A stretch of DNA of 32,086 bases from Eubacterium sp. AF22-8LB. Lineage in GTDB: Bacteria > Bacillota_I > Bacilli_A > Erysipelotrichales > Erysipelotrichaceae. The stretch spans positions 1 to 32,086 of the forward strand of contig NZ_QRVI01000025.1 of NCBI RefSeq assembly GCF_003458715.1, read 5' to 3'. The notes below the pieces were generated by a model. The model was not told where the DNA came from, ran no database searches, and saw only the letters and a list, made by a program, of their open reading frames with translations. Made by a program: the position numbers and the translations under genes. Below, in pieces: positions 14,839-21,398 of the stretch (its first letter is position 1; every line of letters begins with the position of its first letter).

Positions 14839-15640
14839 AATGTTTTTCCTTTTCTTTTGCGATGTCAAAATAGATTTGTTCGCCTCTTTGCTCATAAAGC
14901 ATATTTGCCCAATATCCCCAAAGAATATCTTCCATTCTTTCAAATGCCTGTACTTGTACATCGATCATTGGATCGATTTCACCATCAAAATAGGCTTGGT
15001 AGAATTGATCTCTTTGGTCGATATAGTGGATGTTATTTTCTGAAAAGAAGCTGGCAATGTCAAAGCGATAATCATTTTTTGCTGCATATTCATAATCAAT
15101 CAGATAGTCTTTGGTATCGCTATAAAGAATATTTCCTTGTACAAAGTCATTGTGACAGAGTGCATTTGGTTTATATTCTTTTTTTAATGCTTCTAAAAAG
15201 CTTTTTTCATTTGGGAAAGATACAATTGGTTCTTTAATTTGTGATTTATAGAATTCAATCTTTCCAAAAGGATTAAAAATAAATAGGGGTGCTTCTTTTG
15301 CGTGTAATGATTTCATTAAGTTTGCACATCTAGCGAATCGATCTTTGTCTTTGCATTCGTCAAAGGTTTTAACATCTTCGATATATTTTGTAACCTTGAC
15401 ACCTTCGTTTTCATCAAATAAAACAGTGGGAACATCTAAATCAGTAACGAGTTCAATAATTTCTTTTTCATGTGCATGTTGTAAACCAAGGGATTCGTGA
15501 TTTTTTTTAGGAACACGTACCATATATTTATTATCGTTGATAGTTAATAAATAATTGTGGTTACTAATGCCTTTATCTGTTTTTTCTAATGTGTAGTTTT
15601 TTGTGTTAAATTTCTTTTCTATCCATGTATTTAAGTTCAT
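14828..15640 (-). CDS. Choline kinase-like phosphotransferase (LicA/APH family)
   Basis: A 270-residue kinase-fold protein of the choline/ethanolamine/aminoglycoside phosphotransferase group, probably phosphorylating a small amino alcohol with ATP. The catalytic loop CHNDFVQGNIL (Asp165, Asn170) and the metal-binding LIDYEYA (Asp182, with the Glu that choline kinases share) are intact. The N-terminal lobe has GISNHNYLL and KYMVRVP. The promoter -10 box ends only 6 bp before the ATG, and no ribosome site exists, so translation appears leaderless. No licB, licC or teichoic-acid genes are adjacent; the nucleotidyltransferase at 8339 is too far away to be linked with confidence. Confidence 0.78.
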   Translation of the reverse strand: MNLNTWIEKKFNTKNYTLEKTDKGISNHNYLLTINDNKYMVRVPKKNHESLGLQHAHEKEIIELVTDLDVPTVLFDENEGVKVTKYIEDVKTFDECKDKDRFARCANLMKSLHAKEAPLFIFNPFGKIEFYKSQIKEPIVSFPNEKSFLEALKKEYKPNALCHNDFVQGNILYSDTKDYLIDYEYAAKNDYRFDIASFFSENNIHYIDQRDQFYQAYFDGEIDPMIDVQVQAFERMEDILWGYWANMLYEQRGEQIYFDIAKEKEKHYRG

Positions 15641-15646
15641 GTGGAT

Positions 15647-15675
15647 ATATTAACATTATTATTCTTTAAACTCAA
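15647..15675 (-). promoter_or_regulatory. Promoter giving a leaderless kinase mRNA
   Basis: Minus-strand TTGAGT (15675-15670), 17-bp spacer, TAATAT (15652-15647). Transcription would begin at or within a base or two of the start codon at 15640. Confidence 0.65.
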
Positions 15676-15676
15676 T

Positions 15677-15701
15677 GCGGTCTTAGGGCCGTTTTTTTTT
15701 T
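15677..15701 (+). terminator. Terminator-like hairpin without an upstream plus-strand gene
   Basis: Stem CGGTC/GGCCG (one G-U) with loop TTAG, followed by ten T (15692-15701). Nothing on the plus strand before it is coding; it would stop transcription antisense to the kinase gene or end a small RNA. Confidence 0.55.
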
Positions 15702-15774
15702 GTTCGCGAAATCTGCAAGGGCTCTTATGGCAAAAAAAGTGCGGAAGGAGGATAGAAGAAATAACTTTTTTAGC

Positions 15775-15805
15775 TTGCGTTGTTCCAAGAACAAGGCGGT
15801 AGATT
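15775..15805 (+). promoter_or_regulatory. MerR-type promoter and operator
   Basis: TTGCGT (15775-15780) and TAGATT (15800-15805) are 19 bp apart, the long spacer typical of MerR-activated promoters. A dyad, TTGTTC-CAA-GAACAA (15780-15794), lies mainly in the spacer. The MerR gene starts 19 bp downstream. Confidence 0.6.
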
Positions 15806-15824
15806 GAAAAAGGAGTAGTGTGCA

Positions 15825-16193
15825 ATGAAATATAAGGTGAAATGGATTGAAGATCATATGGGAATCACGAGAAATATGATTCGTAGATATGAAAAGAAGG
15901 GAGTGATTTCAAAGAATGAAGAAGGAAAAGATCGAGAATTTGATGAAGAAGGGTTGAGACAATTATGGGATATAAGAGTGTTGGTGAGTTTAGGGTTTAG
16001 TTTGGACGAAGTTAAAGAGATCATGAGTGAGGGCAATTTGAAGGAGTTGAGCCAAAGAAAGCTGGGTGAGTTAGATAAGAAATGTGTGGATCTACAAAGT
16101 AAGATAGATTTATTGAATAGAGTAAAGATAACTGGAGAGTTACCGTGTTGTTTAGAAGATGTGATTGATATTTTTGGAAAGAAGAGTGAATAA
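15825..16193 (+). CDS. MerR-family transcriptional regulator
   Basis: A 122-residue regulator with an N-terminal winged helix-turn-helix (WIEDHMGITRNMIRRYEKKGVI, about 7-28, and the DREFDEEGLRQL wing segment). A helical dimerisation region (about 75-95) follows, and the C-terminus is short. Two adjacent cysteines (PCCLEDV) near the end could hold a ligand, although this is not a recognised metal motif. AAGGAG lies upstream of the start. It is 2 bp from the lipoprotein gene and behind a promoter with MerR geometry, so it probably controls its own two-gene operon. Confidence 0.85.
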   Translation: MKYKVKWIEDHMGITRNMIRRYEKKGVISKNEEGKDREFDEEGLRQLWDIRVLVSLGFSLDEVKEIMSEGNLKELSQRKLGELDKKCVDLQSKIDLLNRVKITGELPCCLEDVIDIFGKKSE

Positions 16194-16195
16194 TA

Positions 16196-16924
16196 ATGAA
16201 AAAGTTAATATGTTTATGTTTGGGTTTGATTCTTTGTGGTTGTACAGGGGCACCAACTGCTCAGAATGATGAAGTAAAGAAAGTGAATGTGAATGTAATT
16301 GAGGTATCTGCTTCTACGATAGATGAAATAGAGGAAATGGCAATAAAGGATGTTGAAGAAACAAATGAAAAGTTGAAAAGTGAAAGGGATGCTTTGGGTG
16401 AGGAAATTACAGATTATAATTCATATACGAAAAATGTGGATAAGGTAAAGACGTATTATGAGGGTGCTTTAAAGCAGACTGAATTGTTGTCAATACGATT
16501 AAGGGAGTATGCTTATAAATATGCTGAATTGATTATGAATGAGGATACATCGTATAAAGTGAAGTATAAAGACTTGAGTGGTATCTATGAGTATATCTAT
16601 GAGGATGCGGGTAAGGCTATGTATGAAATATATGATAAGACACTAAAAGATATGTATGATATGTATTGTGATGGGATAATTAAGGATGCCTATGATGAAA
16701 TTGATTATGATGAATGGTATGATGTGCATTCAGATGCATATGATGATTGGTATGATGCAAGAAGTGATGCATATGATATTTGGTACGATACTCGTTCAGA
16801 TATCTATGATTTTCAATATGATTTAAGAAGTGAAGTATATGATCACGATGATGAAAGGGTACAGAAGAAAATGGATAAATTTAAGAAATCGATTCTTCGT
16901 ATGAAGGAGGATGTAAATGATTAG
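16196..16924 (+). CDS. Lipoprotein with 11-residue Tyr/Asp/Trp-rich repeats
   Basis: I do not recognise this family. The 242-residue product starts with a short basic and hydrophobic signal ending in the lipobox LCGC, so Cys16 would be lipidated and the protein anchored on the outer face of the membrane. Residues 35-115 are highly charged and helical, probably coiled coil. From about 138 the chain is very rich in Tyr and Asp. Residues 172-215 form four tandem 11-residue repeats of the pattern D-x-W-Y-D-x-R-S-D-x-Y; the last has Q for W. A basic tail follows. It is made with the upstream MerR protein, which suggests a response to an envelope or ligand signal. Function cannot be assigned. Confidence 0.75.
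   Translation: MKKLICLCLGLILCGCTGAPTAQNDEVKKVNVNVIEVSASTIDEIEEMAIKDVEETNEKLKSERDALGEEITDYNSYTKNVDKVKTYYEGALKQTELLSIRLREYAYKYAELIMNEDTSYKVKYKDLSGIYEYIYEDAGKAMYEIYDKTLKDMYDMYCDGIIKDAYDEIDYDEWYDVHSDAYDDWYDARSDAYDIWYDTRSDIYDFQYDLRSEVYDHDDERVQKKMDKFKKSILRMKEDVND
16709..16840 (+). repeat. Four 33-bp coding repeats
   Basis: Four 33-bp units encode the 11-residue repeats of the lipoprotein (residues 172-215). DNA identity between units has drifted more than the protein pattern, so selection seems to act on the protein repeat. Confidence 0.85.
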
Positions 16925-16954
16925 AGAGAATCAATAATTTTCTCTAATTTTTTT
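16921..16954 (+). terminator. Terminator after the lipoprotein gene
   Basis: Stem TTAGAGA/TCTCTAA (16921-16927, 16941-16947) starts at the stop codon and is followed by seven T. Confidence 0.8.
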
Positions 16955-16964
16955 AAAAATGAGC

Positions 16965-16993
16965 TTGCATCGCTGAATATAGTGGTGTATAGT
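16965..16993 (+). promoter_or_regulatory. Promoter of rplK-rplA
   Basis: TTGCAT (16965-16970), 17-bp spacer, TATAGT (16988-16993). Confidence 0.75.
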
Positions 16994-17000
16994 AAATAGG

Positions 17001-17044
17001 CATGCGTGGGAGAATGCGTAACTGTTCGTATTACCACAGCATAG
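17001..17044 (+). promoter_or_regulatory. Structured L11-L1 operon leader
   Basis: The 5' leader folds into an outer stem (ATGC/GCAT and TGG/CCA) around an inner stem (AATGCG/CGTATT). It carries the GTGGGAG...ATTACCACA-like bases seen in Firmicutes rplK leaders. In bacteria L1 binds its own mRNA and represses this operon, so this is the likely L1 site; that assignment rests on position and shape. Confidence 0.6.
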
Positions 17045-17068
17045 GACAAAATATAGGAGGAACGTCTT

Positions 17069-17488
17069 ATGAGCAAGAAAAAAGTTACAAAAGTTTGTAA
17101 GTTGCAGTTCCAAGCTGGTGGAGCTAAACCAGGTCCAGCATTAGCAAGTGCTGGTATCAACATGCCTCAGTTCTGTACAGCTTTCAATGATGCAACAAAA
17201 GATCGTAAAGGTGATATTGTTCCAGTTGTCATTACTGCTTATGAAGATAAGAGTTTTGATTTCGTATTGAAAACAACACCTGCTGCTAACTTATTGAAAA
17301 AAGCAGCAAACGTACAAAAAGCAAGTGGAGATCAAAAAGTAGTTGCTGGTACAATTACAGTTGATCAATTAAAAGAAATTGCTGAGTACAAAATGCCAGA
17401 CTTGAATGCCAACGATGTAGAAGCTGCAATGCGTATTGTTGCTGGTACTGCACGTAACATGGGTATCAAGGTTGAAGGATTTGAATAG
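17069..17488 (+). CDS. rplK: 50S ribosomal protein L11
   Basis: L11 (139 residues) binds the GTPase-associated region of 23S rRNA and works with EF-G, EF-Tu and the stringent factor. The C-terminal RNA-binding domain is conserved (PDLNANDVEAAMRIVAGTARNMG). In the N-terminal domain the usual proline-rich helix, NPxPPVGPALG in most bacteria, is shortened to KPGPALA (residues 20-26). About four residues, including the Pro pair implicated in thiopeptide binding and resistance, are missing in frame. The rest of the gene is normal, and AGGAGG precedes the start. Confidence 0.97.
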   Translation: MSKKKVTKVCKLQFQAGGAKPGPALASAGINMPQFCTAFNDATKDRKGDIVPVVITAYEDKSFDFVLKTTPAANLLKKAANVQKASGDQKVVAGTITVDQLKEIAEYKMPDLNANDVEAAMRIVAGTARNMGIKVEGFE

Positions 17489-17502
17489 GAGGAACATCAA
17501 TA

Positions 17503-18189
17503 ATGGCAAAAGTAAGTAAGAGATATGCTGAAGCAGTTAAATTAGTTGATCGTTCAAAAACTTATTCAATTGAAGAAGCTGTTAAATTAGCTAAAGAAAC
17601 AAGTAAAACAAAATTCGACGCAAGTGTTGAAGTAAGTTTCCGTTTAAATGTAGACCCTCGTCACGCTGATCAACAAATCCGTGGGGCAATGGTATTACCT
17701 AATGGAACTGGTAAAACACAACGCGTTTGTGTAGTTGCACAAGGCGAAAAAGAAAAAGAAGCTCAGGCTGCTGGTGCTGATTTCGTTGGTGGTGCAGATA
17801 TTATCGAAAAAATCTCTAAAGGTTGGTTCGATTTTGATGTATTAGTAGCTACTCCAGATATGATGGGTCAATTAGGACGTTTAGGACGTGTTTTAGGTCC
17901 TAAAGGATTAATGCCAAACCCTAAGACTGGTACAGTAACAATGGATGTTGCTAAGGCTATTGATGAAATCAAAAAAGGTAAAGTTACTTACCGTGTAGAC
18001 AAAGAAGGAAACATCAACTTGGCTATCGGTAAAACAAGTTTTACAGAAGAAGCATTAGTTGAAAACTTCAATGCAATCTTCAACACAATTGCTAAGGCTC
18101 GTCCAGCAACTGTTAAAGGTGCATACATGAAAAACTTAGTAGTTTCAACAACAATGGGTCCTGGAATCCACGTTGAAATCGTTAAGTAA
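17503..18189 (+). CDS. rplA: 50S ribosomal protein L1
   Basis: L1 (228 residues) forms the mobile L1 stalk that helps release deacylated tRNA, and it typically represses its own operon. Conserved segments include FDVLVATPDMMGQLGRLGR, LGPKGLMPNPKTGTV and the C-terminal STTMGPG block. It follows rplK by 14 bp with a GGAGGA site and is co-transcribed with it. Confidence 0.97.
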   Translation: MAKVSKRYAEAVKLVDRSKTYSIEEAVKLAKETSKTKFDASVEVSFRLNVDPRHADQQIRGAMVLPNGTGKTQRVCVVAQGEKEKEAQAAGADFVGGADIIEKISKGWFDFDVLVATPDMMGQLGRLGRVLGPKGLMPNPKTGTVTMDVAKAIDEIKKGKVTYRVDKEGNINLAIGKTSFTEEALVENFNAIFNTIAKARPATVKGAYMKNLVVSTTMGPGIHVEIVK

Positions 18190-18218
18190 TTGACAAATCT
18201 AGTAAAATAAATTAAACT
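18190..18218 (+). promoter_or_regulatory. Promoter of rplJ-rplL
   Basis: Perfect TTGACA (18190-18195), starting right after the rplA stop codon, 17-bp spacer, TAAACT (18213-18218). Confidence 0.75.
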
Positions 18219-18229
18219 ACAGATTGTTA

Positions 18230-18330
18230 TCAATATTCCAAAGACAGTAACGGCTTATGCTTAATAATGTTACCGAGGGTATGATGCATTGACTTTGCAC
18301 AATTAGCCCGTCTTTGATGCGGGCTTTTCT
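18230..18330 (+). promoter_or_regulatory. L10-type ribosomal leader with attenuator
   Basis: A long untranslated leader before rplJ matches the position and general layout of the L10 leader, where the L10-L12 complex binds its mRNA. It ends in a terminator-like stem, AGCCCG/CGGGCT (18305-18310, 18320-18325), followed by a T-rich run, so control probably works by premature termination. I compared it with the known element from memory only. Confidence 0.7.
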
Positions 18331-18371
18331 TTTGAATATTGTTACAATAGATGAAAGAAGAGGTGGATCGA

Positions 18372-18911
18372 ATGAACAAAGACATCCTTGCACAAAAGGA
18401 AGCTGAAGTTATCGCCTTATCTGAAAAAATGGAAACTGCTAGTAGTATTGTATTAGTAGAATACCGTGGATTATCAGTTAAGGAAGTAACAGAACTTCGT
18501 CGTGCATTGCGTGAAGAAGACGTTGAATTCAAAGTTTACCGTAACGCAATCGCTCGTCGTGCAGCTGAAAAATTAGGTCACGAAGATTTCGCAAAAACTT
18601 TAGTAGGACCTAACGCATTGGCATTTGGTAAAGATCCAGTTGCTCCTGCTCGTGTATTAGCTAAATTTGCTAAAAACCATGAAGCATTAGTATTAAAAAC
18701 TGGTATCGTGGATGGAGCTATGGTAGACGAAGCTACTATCCAAAAATTGTCTGCATTACCTAACAAAGAAGGTATGTTGGCTAAATTCGCATCTTGCTTA
18801 AATGCTCCAGTTATCAAATTTGCTATGACTGTTAAAGCATTGGCAGAAGCTAAAGAAAACGGATCTGTAAAAACAGAAGAAGCACCAGCTACAGAAGAAG
18901 CTGCTGCGTAA
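18372..18911 (+). CDS. rplJ: 50S ribosomal protein L10
   Basis: L10 (179 residues) is the base of the ribosomal stalk and binds L7/L12 dimers through its C-terminal helix. The conserved VEYRGLSVKEVTELRRALR and FKVYRNAIARRA segments are present. The tail is Ala/Glu rich, as is common in Firmicutes. ATG 18372 is chosen because GAGGTGG lies 5-6 nt upstream; an in-frame ATG at 18351 would include that site. Confidence 0.96.
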   Translation: MNKDILAQKEAEVIALSEKMETASSIVLVEYRGLSVKEVTELRRALREEDVEFKVYRNAIARRAAEKLGHEDFAKTLVGPNALAFGKDPVAPARVLAKFAKNHEALVLKTGIVDGAMVDEATIQKLSALPNKEGMLAKFASCLNAPVIKFAMTVKALAEAKENGSVKTEEAPATEEAAA

Positions 18912-18933
18912 TTAATTATAGGAGGAAAATAAA

Positions 18934-19302
18934 ATGGCTAAATTAACTCAAGAAGAAATTCTTTCTTATTTAGAAGAAGCAACAATTTTAGAATTAAACG
19001 ACTTAGTAAGTGCAATCGAAGAAAAATTTGGTGTAGTAGCTGCTGCTGCTGTTGCTGCTCCAGCTGCTGCTGCTGAAGAAGCTGCAGGACCTAGCGAAGT
19101 AACTGTTACATTAACAAATGTTGGTGGAACAAAAGTTGCTGTAATCAAAGCCGTACGTGAAATTACTGGTTTAGGATTAGTTGACGCTAAGAAATTGGTA
19201 GATGGTGTTCCAGCTGCTATTAAAGAAAACGTATCTCCAGAAGAAGCAGAATCAATTAAAGAAAAATTAGTTGCTGCTGGAGCTACTGTAGAAATTAAGT
19301 AA
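18934..19302 (+). CDS. rplL: 50S ribosomal protein L7/L12
   Basis: The stalk protein (122 residues) has an N-terminal dimerisation helix, an Ala-rich hinge (about 30-50) and a C-terminal factor-binding domain with KVAVIKAVREITGLGLVDAK. It follows rplJ by 22 bp with AGGAGG. It is followed directly by a strong terminator and an unrelated minus-strand gene instead of rpoB. Confidence 0.97.
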   Translation: MAKLTQEEILSYLEEATILELNDLVSAIEEKFGVVAAAAVAAPAAAAEEAAGPSEVTVTLTNVGGTKVAVIKAVREITGLGLVDAKKLVDGVPAAIKENVSPEEAESIKEKLVAAGATVEIK

Positions 19303-19322
19303 TTTAAGCTTAATAAGTAATT

Positions 19323-19354
19323 AAAGCCTTTGTCTTTTGATAAAGGCTTTTTTT
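19323..19354 (+). terminator. Terminator after rplL
   Basis: Perfect 9-bp stem AAAGCCTTT/AAAGGCTTT, 10-nt loop, then four further T. Confidence 0.9.
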
Positions 19355-19397
19355 GTTCGTTTAATGAGTATGGACTTAAATGATACTATTATGAGAC

Positions 19398-19433
19398 TAA
19401 AAAAGACATCATTCTAATTGCAATGATGTCTTT
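19398..19433 (-). terminator. Terminator after the Cof-type phosphatase gene
   Basis: Perfect 12-bp stem (19402-19413 with 19422-19433), 8-nt loop and a U tract on the minus strand. Confidence 0.85.
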
Positions 19434-19442
19434 TATATATGT

Positions 19443-20246
19443 TTATTCGTCTTTTAGTATCTTTGTTACCGCGTTGTAGATTCCATTATCGTATGTAGAT
19501 GTTGTGGCAAAGTTTGCATAGCTTTTTACAAAGTCGCTCGCATTTCCCATCGCAACACCAATACCTGCTTTTTTAAGCATGTGTATGTCGTTTGTGCTAT
19601 CGCCAAAACAAATGGCATCTTTCCATGTTAATCCGGTTCTTTCTAGAATCATTTCAATACCTTTTGATTTATCATTATCGGCATTGAAGATATCGAAACA
19701 GAATCCATCGGTTTTAACGTTAATCAAATCATTTCTTAGATCAGGATGAGTTTCCATGAATTGATCAACTAATTTCTTATCTTTAGTAAGAACTACGGCA
19801 TTAAAGGCTTTGTGTCTTAAATGATAAGATTGACTAGGGTCATAGAATAGTGAATCTAGTACGTTACAGTATTTACAGAAGTCATACATTGGATAAAAGT
19901 TGTTATAAATGTATGTAGCATCACCAAAGTGAAACATTAATCCTGTCTCATGTTTTTTACTGAAACTAACTAAGTCATTTACGTTTTCTTGTAAGATTGG
20001 ATAGCTACCGATTTCTTGAAATTCTTTATCTAATATATAGCTTCCGTTAATCAATACATAATAATCGAATTGAACGCGTTGTAAAATAAGCTTCATCTGG
20101 TTTAAAGGACGACCTGTAGCCGCACAAACAATATATCCTTTTTCTTTTAATGTCTGAATGGCGTCTAATGCACTTTCTTGAATGATGTCATTTTCGGTTT
20201 GGTAAAGTGTTCCGTCCATGTCGAAAAATACAATTTTATGTTTCAT
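19443..20246 (-). CDS. Cof-type HAD hydrolase
   Basis: A 267-residue HAD-superfamily phosphatase of the Cof/YbjI subgroup with a C2-type cap. Members dephosphorylate sugar phosphates, flavin or pyridoxal phosphate with low selectivity. Motif I is FFDMDGTL (Asp9 and Asp11). Motif II lies in CAATGRP. The GDSTNDIHML block near the C-terminus is the metal-binding motif IV. GAGGT precedes the start, and a TATAAT lies at 20276-20271 on the minus strand. It is inverted relative to the ribosomal genes on both sides and occupies the place where rpoBC often lies. Confidence 0.9.
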   Translation of the reverse strand: MKHKIVFFDMDGTLYQTENDIIQESALDAIQTLKEKGYIVCAATGRPLNQMKLILQRVQFDYYVLINGSYILDKEFQEIGSYPILQENVNDLVSFSKKHETGLMFHFGDATYIYNNFYPMYDFCKYCNVLDSLFYDPSQSYHLRHKAFNAVVLTKDKKLVDQFMETHPDLRNDLINVKTDGFCFDIFNADNDKSKGIEMILERTGLTWKDAICFGDSTNDIHMLKKAGIGVAMGNASDFVKSYANFATTSTYDNGIYNAVTKILKDE

Positions 20247-20333
20247 AAATCTACCTCTATTCTTGTCTATATTATACTTTAATGATGACTAAAGAGCATA
20301 AGAAAATTATATTAAAAAAAATTTAAAAAGCAA

Positions 20334-20362
20334 TTGACAAATCATGTTGAATACTGTATCTT
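20334..20362 (+). promoter_or_regulatory. Promoter of the str operon (rpsL-rpsG-fusA)
   Basis: Perfect TTGACA (20334-20339), 17-bp spacer, TATCTT (20357-20362), preceded by an A/T-rich stretch. Confidence 0.75.
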
Positions 20363-20379
20363 AATATTGCATGCGAAAA

Positions 20380-20430
20380 TAGGTTCTGAATAAGAGCCTA
20401 TATTTAATGGATGGGCAGGACCCACCCGGC
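20380..20430 (+). promoter_or_regulatory. Structured leader before rpsL
   Basis: Two hairpins can be drawn: TAGGTTC/GAGCCTA (20380-20386, 20394-20400) and GG-ATGGG/CCCACCC (20409-20415, 20421-20427). A role in S7- or S12-type feedback is possible but unproven. Confidence 0.4.
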
Positions 20431-20470
20431 TTCGTTTGCTTGGAAATTGAAATTTTGAAAGGAGGATCTT

Positions 20471-20884
20471 ATGCCTACAATCAACCAGTTGATTCGTAAA
20501 GGTCGTAAGGCCAGTCAAAACGTTTCAAAGTCTCCAGCTTTGAACCGTGGTTACAACTCATTGCAGTCTAAACCAACAAACCAATCAAGTCCACAAAAAC
20601 GTGGAGTTTGTACTCGTGTTGGTACTATGACACCTAAGAAACCAAACTCAGCACTTCGTAAATATGCGCGTGTTCGTTTAAGTAATGGTATGGAAGTTAC
20701 AGCTTACATTCCAGGAATCGGACACAACTTACAGGAACACAGTGTTGTATTGATTCGTGGTGGACGTGTTAAAGACTTACCAGGTGTTCGTTACCACATC
20801 GTACGTGGAACTTTGGACTGTGCTGGTGTAAATGACCGTAAACAATCTCGTTCATTATACGGAACTAAAAGACCTAAGAAATAG
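20471..20884 (+). CDS. rpsL: 30S ribosomal protein S12
   Basis: S12 (137 residues) is a decoding-centre protein. The loops that mutate to streptomycin resistance look wild type: TPKKPNSALRK and GRVKDLPGVRYH both have their lysines. AAGGAGG precedes the start. It is the first gene of the str operon. Confidence 0.98.
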   Translation: MPTINQLIRKGRKASQNVSKSPALNRGYNSLQSKPTNQSSPQKRGVCTRVGTMTPKKPNSALRKYARVRLSNGMEVTAYIPGIGHNLQEHSVVLIRGGRVKDLPGVRYHIVRGTLDCAGVNDRKQSRSLYGTKRPKK

Positions 20885-20909
20885 ATCAATCGTGAAAGGA
20901 GGAAATTAG

Positions 20910-21380
20910 ATGCCTAGAAAAGGACACATTGCGAAACGTGACGTACTAGTCGACCCAATTTATAACTCTAAGTTGGTTACTCGTTTGATCAACAAAATCA
21001 TGATTGATGGTAAAAAAGGGGTTGCACAAACTATTTTGTACAACGCGTTTGAAATCGTAGAAGTAAAAACAGGAAAAGCACCAATGGAGGTTTTCGAACA
21101 AGCTTTAGAAAACGTTATGCCTCAATTGGAATTGAAAGTTAGACGTGTAGGTGGAGCCAACTACCAAGTACCAGTTGAAGTAAGCGACGAACGTCGTTTG
21201 ACTTTAGGACTTCGTTGGATCGTAAACTATGCACGTTTACGTAACGAAAAAACAATGGAACAGAGATTAGCAGCTGAAATTATCGATGCTTCTAATGGAA
21301 CTGGTGCCAGTGTTAAAAAACGTGAAGACACTCACAAAATGGCAGAAGCTAACAAGGCTTATGCTCACTACCGTTGGTAA
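20910..21380 (+). CDS. rpsG: 30S ribosomal protein S7
   Basis: S7 (156 residues) starts assembly of the 30S head and contacts the exit-site tRNA. Conserved marks are MPRKGHIAKRDVL, DGKKGVAQTILYNAF and KREDTHKMAEANKAYAHYRW. It follows rpsL by 25 bp with AAAGGAGG. Confidence 0.98.
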   Translation: MPRKGHIAKRDVLVDPIYNSKLVTRLINKIMIDGKKGVAQTILYNAFEIVEVKTGKAPMEVFEQALENVMPQLELKVRRVGGANYQVPVEVSDERRLTLGLRWIVNYARLRNEKTMEQRLAAEIIDASNGTGASVKKREDTHKMAEANKAYAHYRW

Positions 21381-21398
21381 GAGAAGGAGTAAAGAAAT

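Noticed and set aside
14809..15237. 142-residue plus-strand open frame
   Set aside because: It is antisense to the phosphotransferase gene, which has clear kinase motifs, and starts in the terminator region.
15703..15824. T-box or other riboswitch before the MerR gene
   Set aside because: No specifier loop, T-box sequence or antiterminator pairing found; a MerR-type promoter explains the dyad.
16709..16840. CRISPR-like or mobile repeat array
   Set aside because: The repeats are 33-bp coding units in frame with no spacers; they belong to the lipoprotein.
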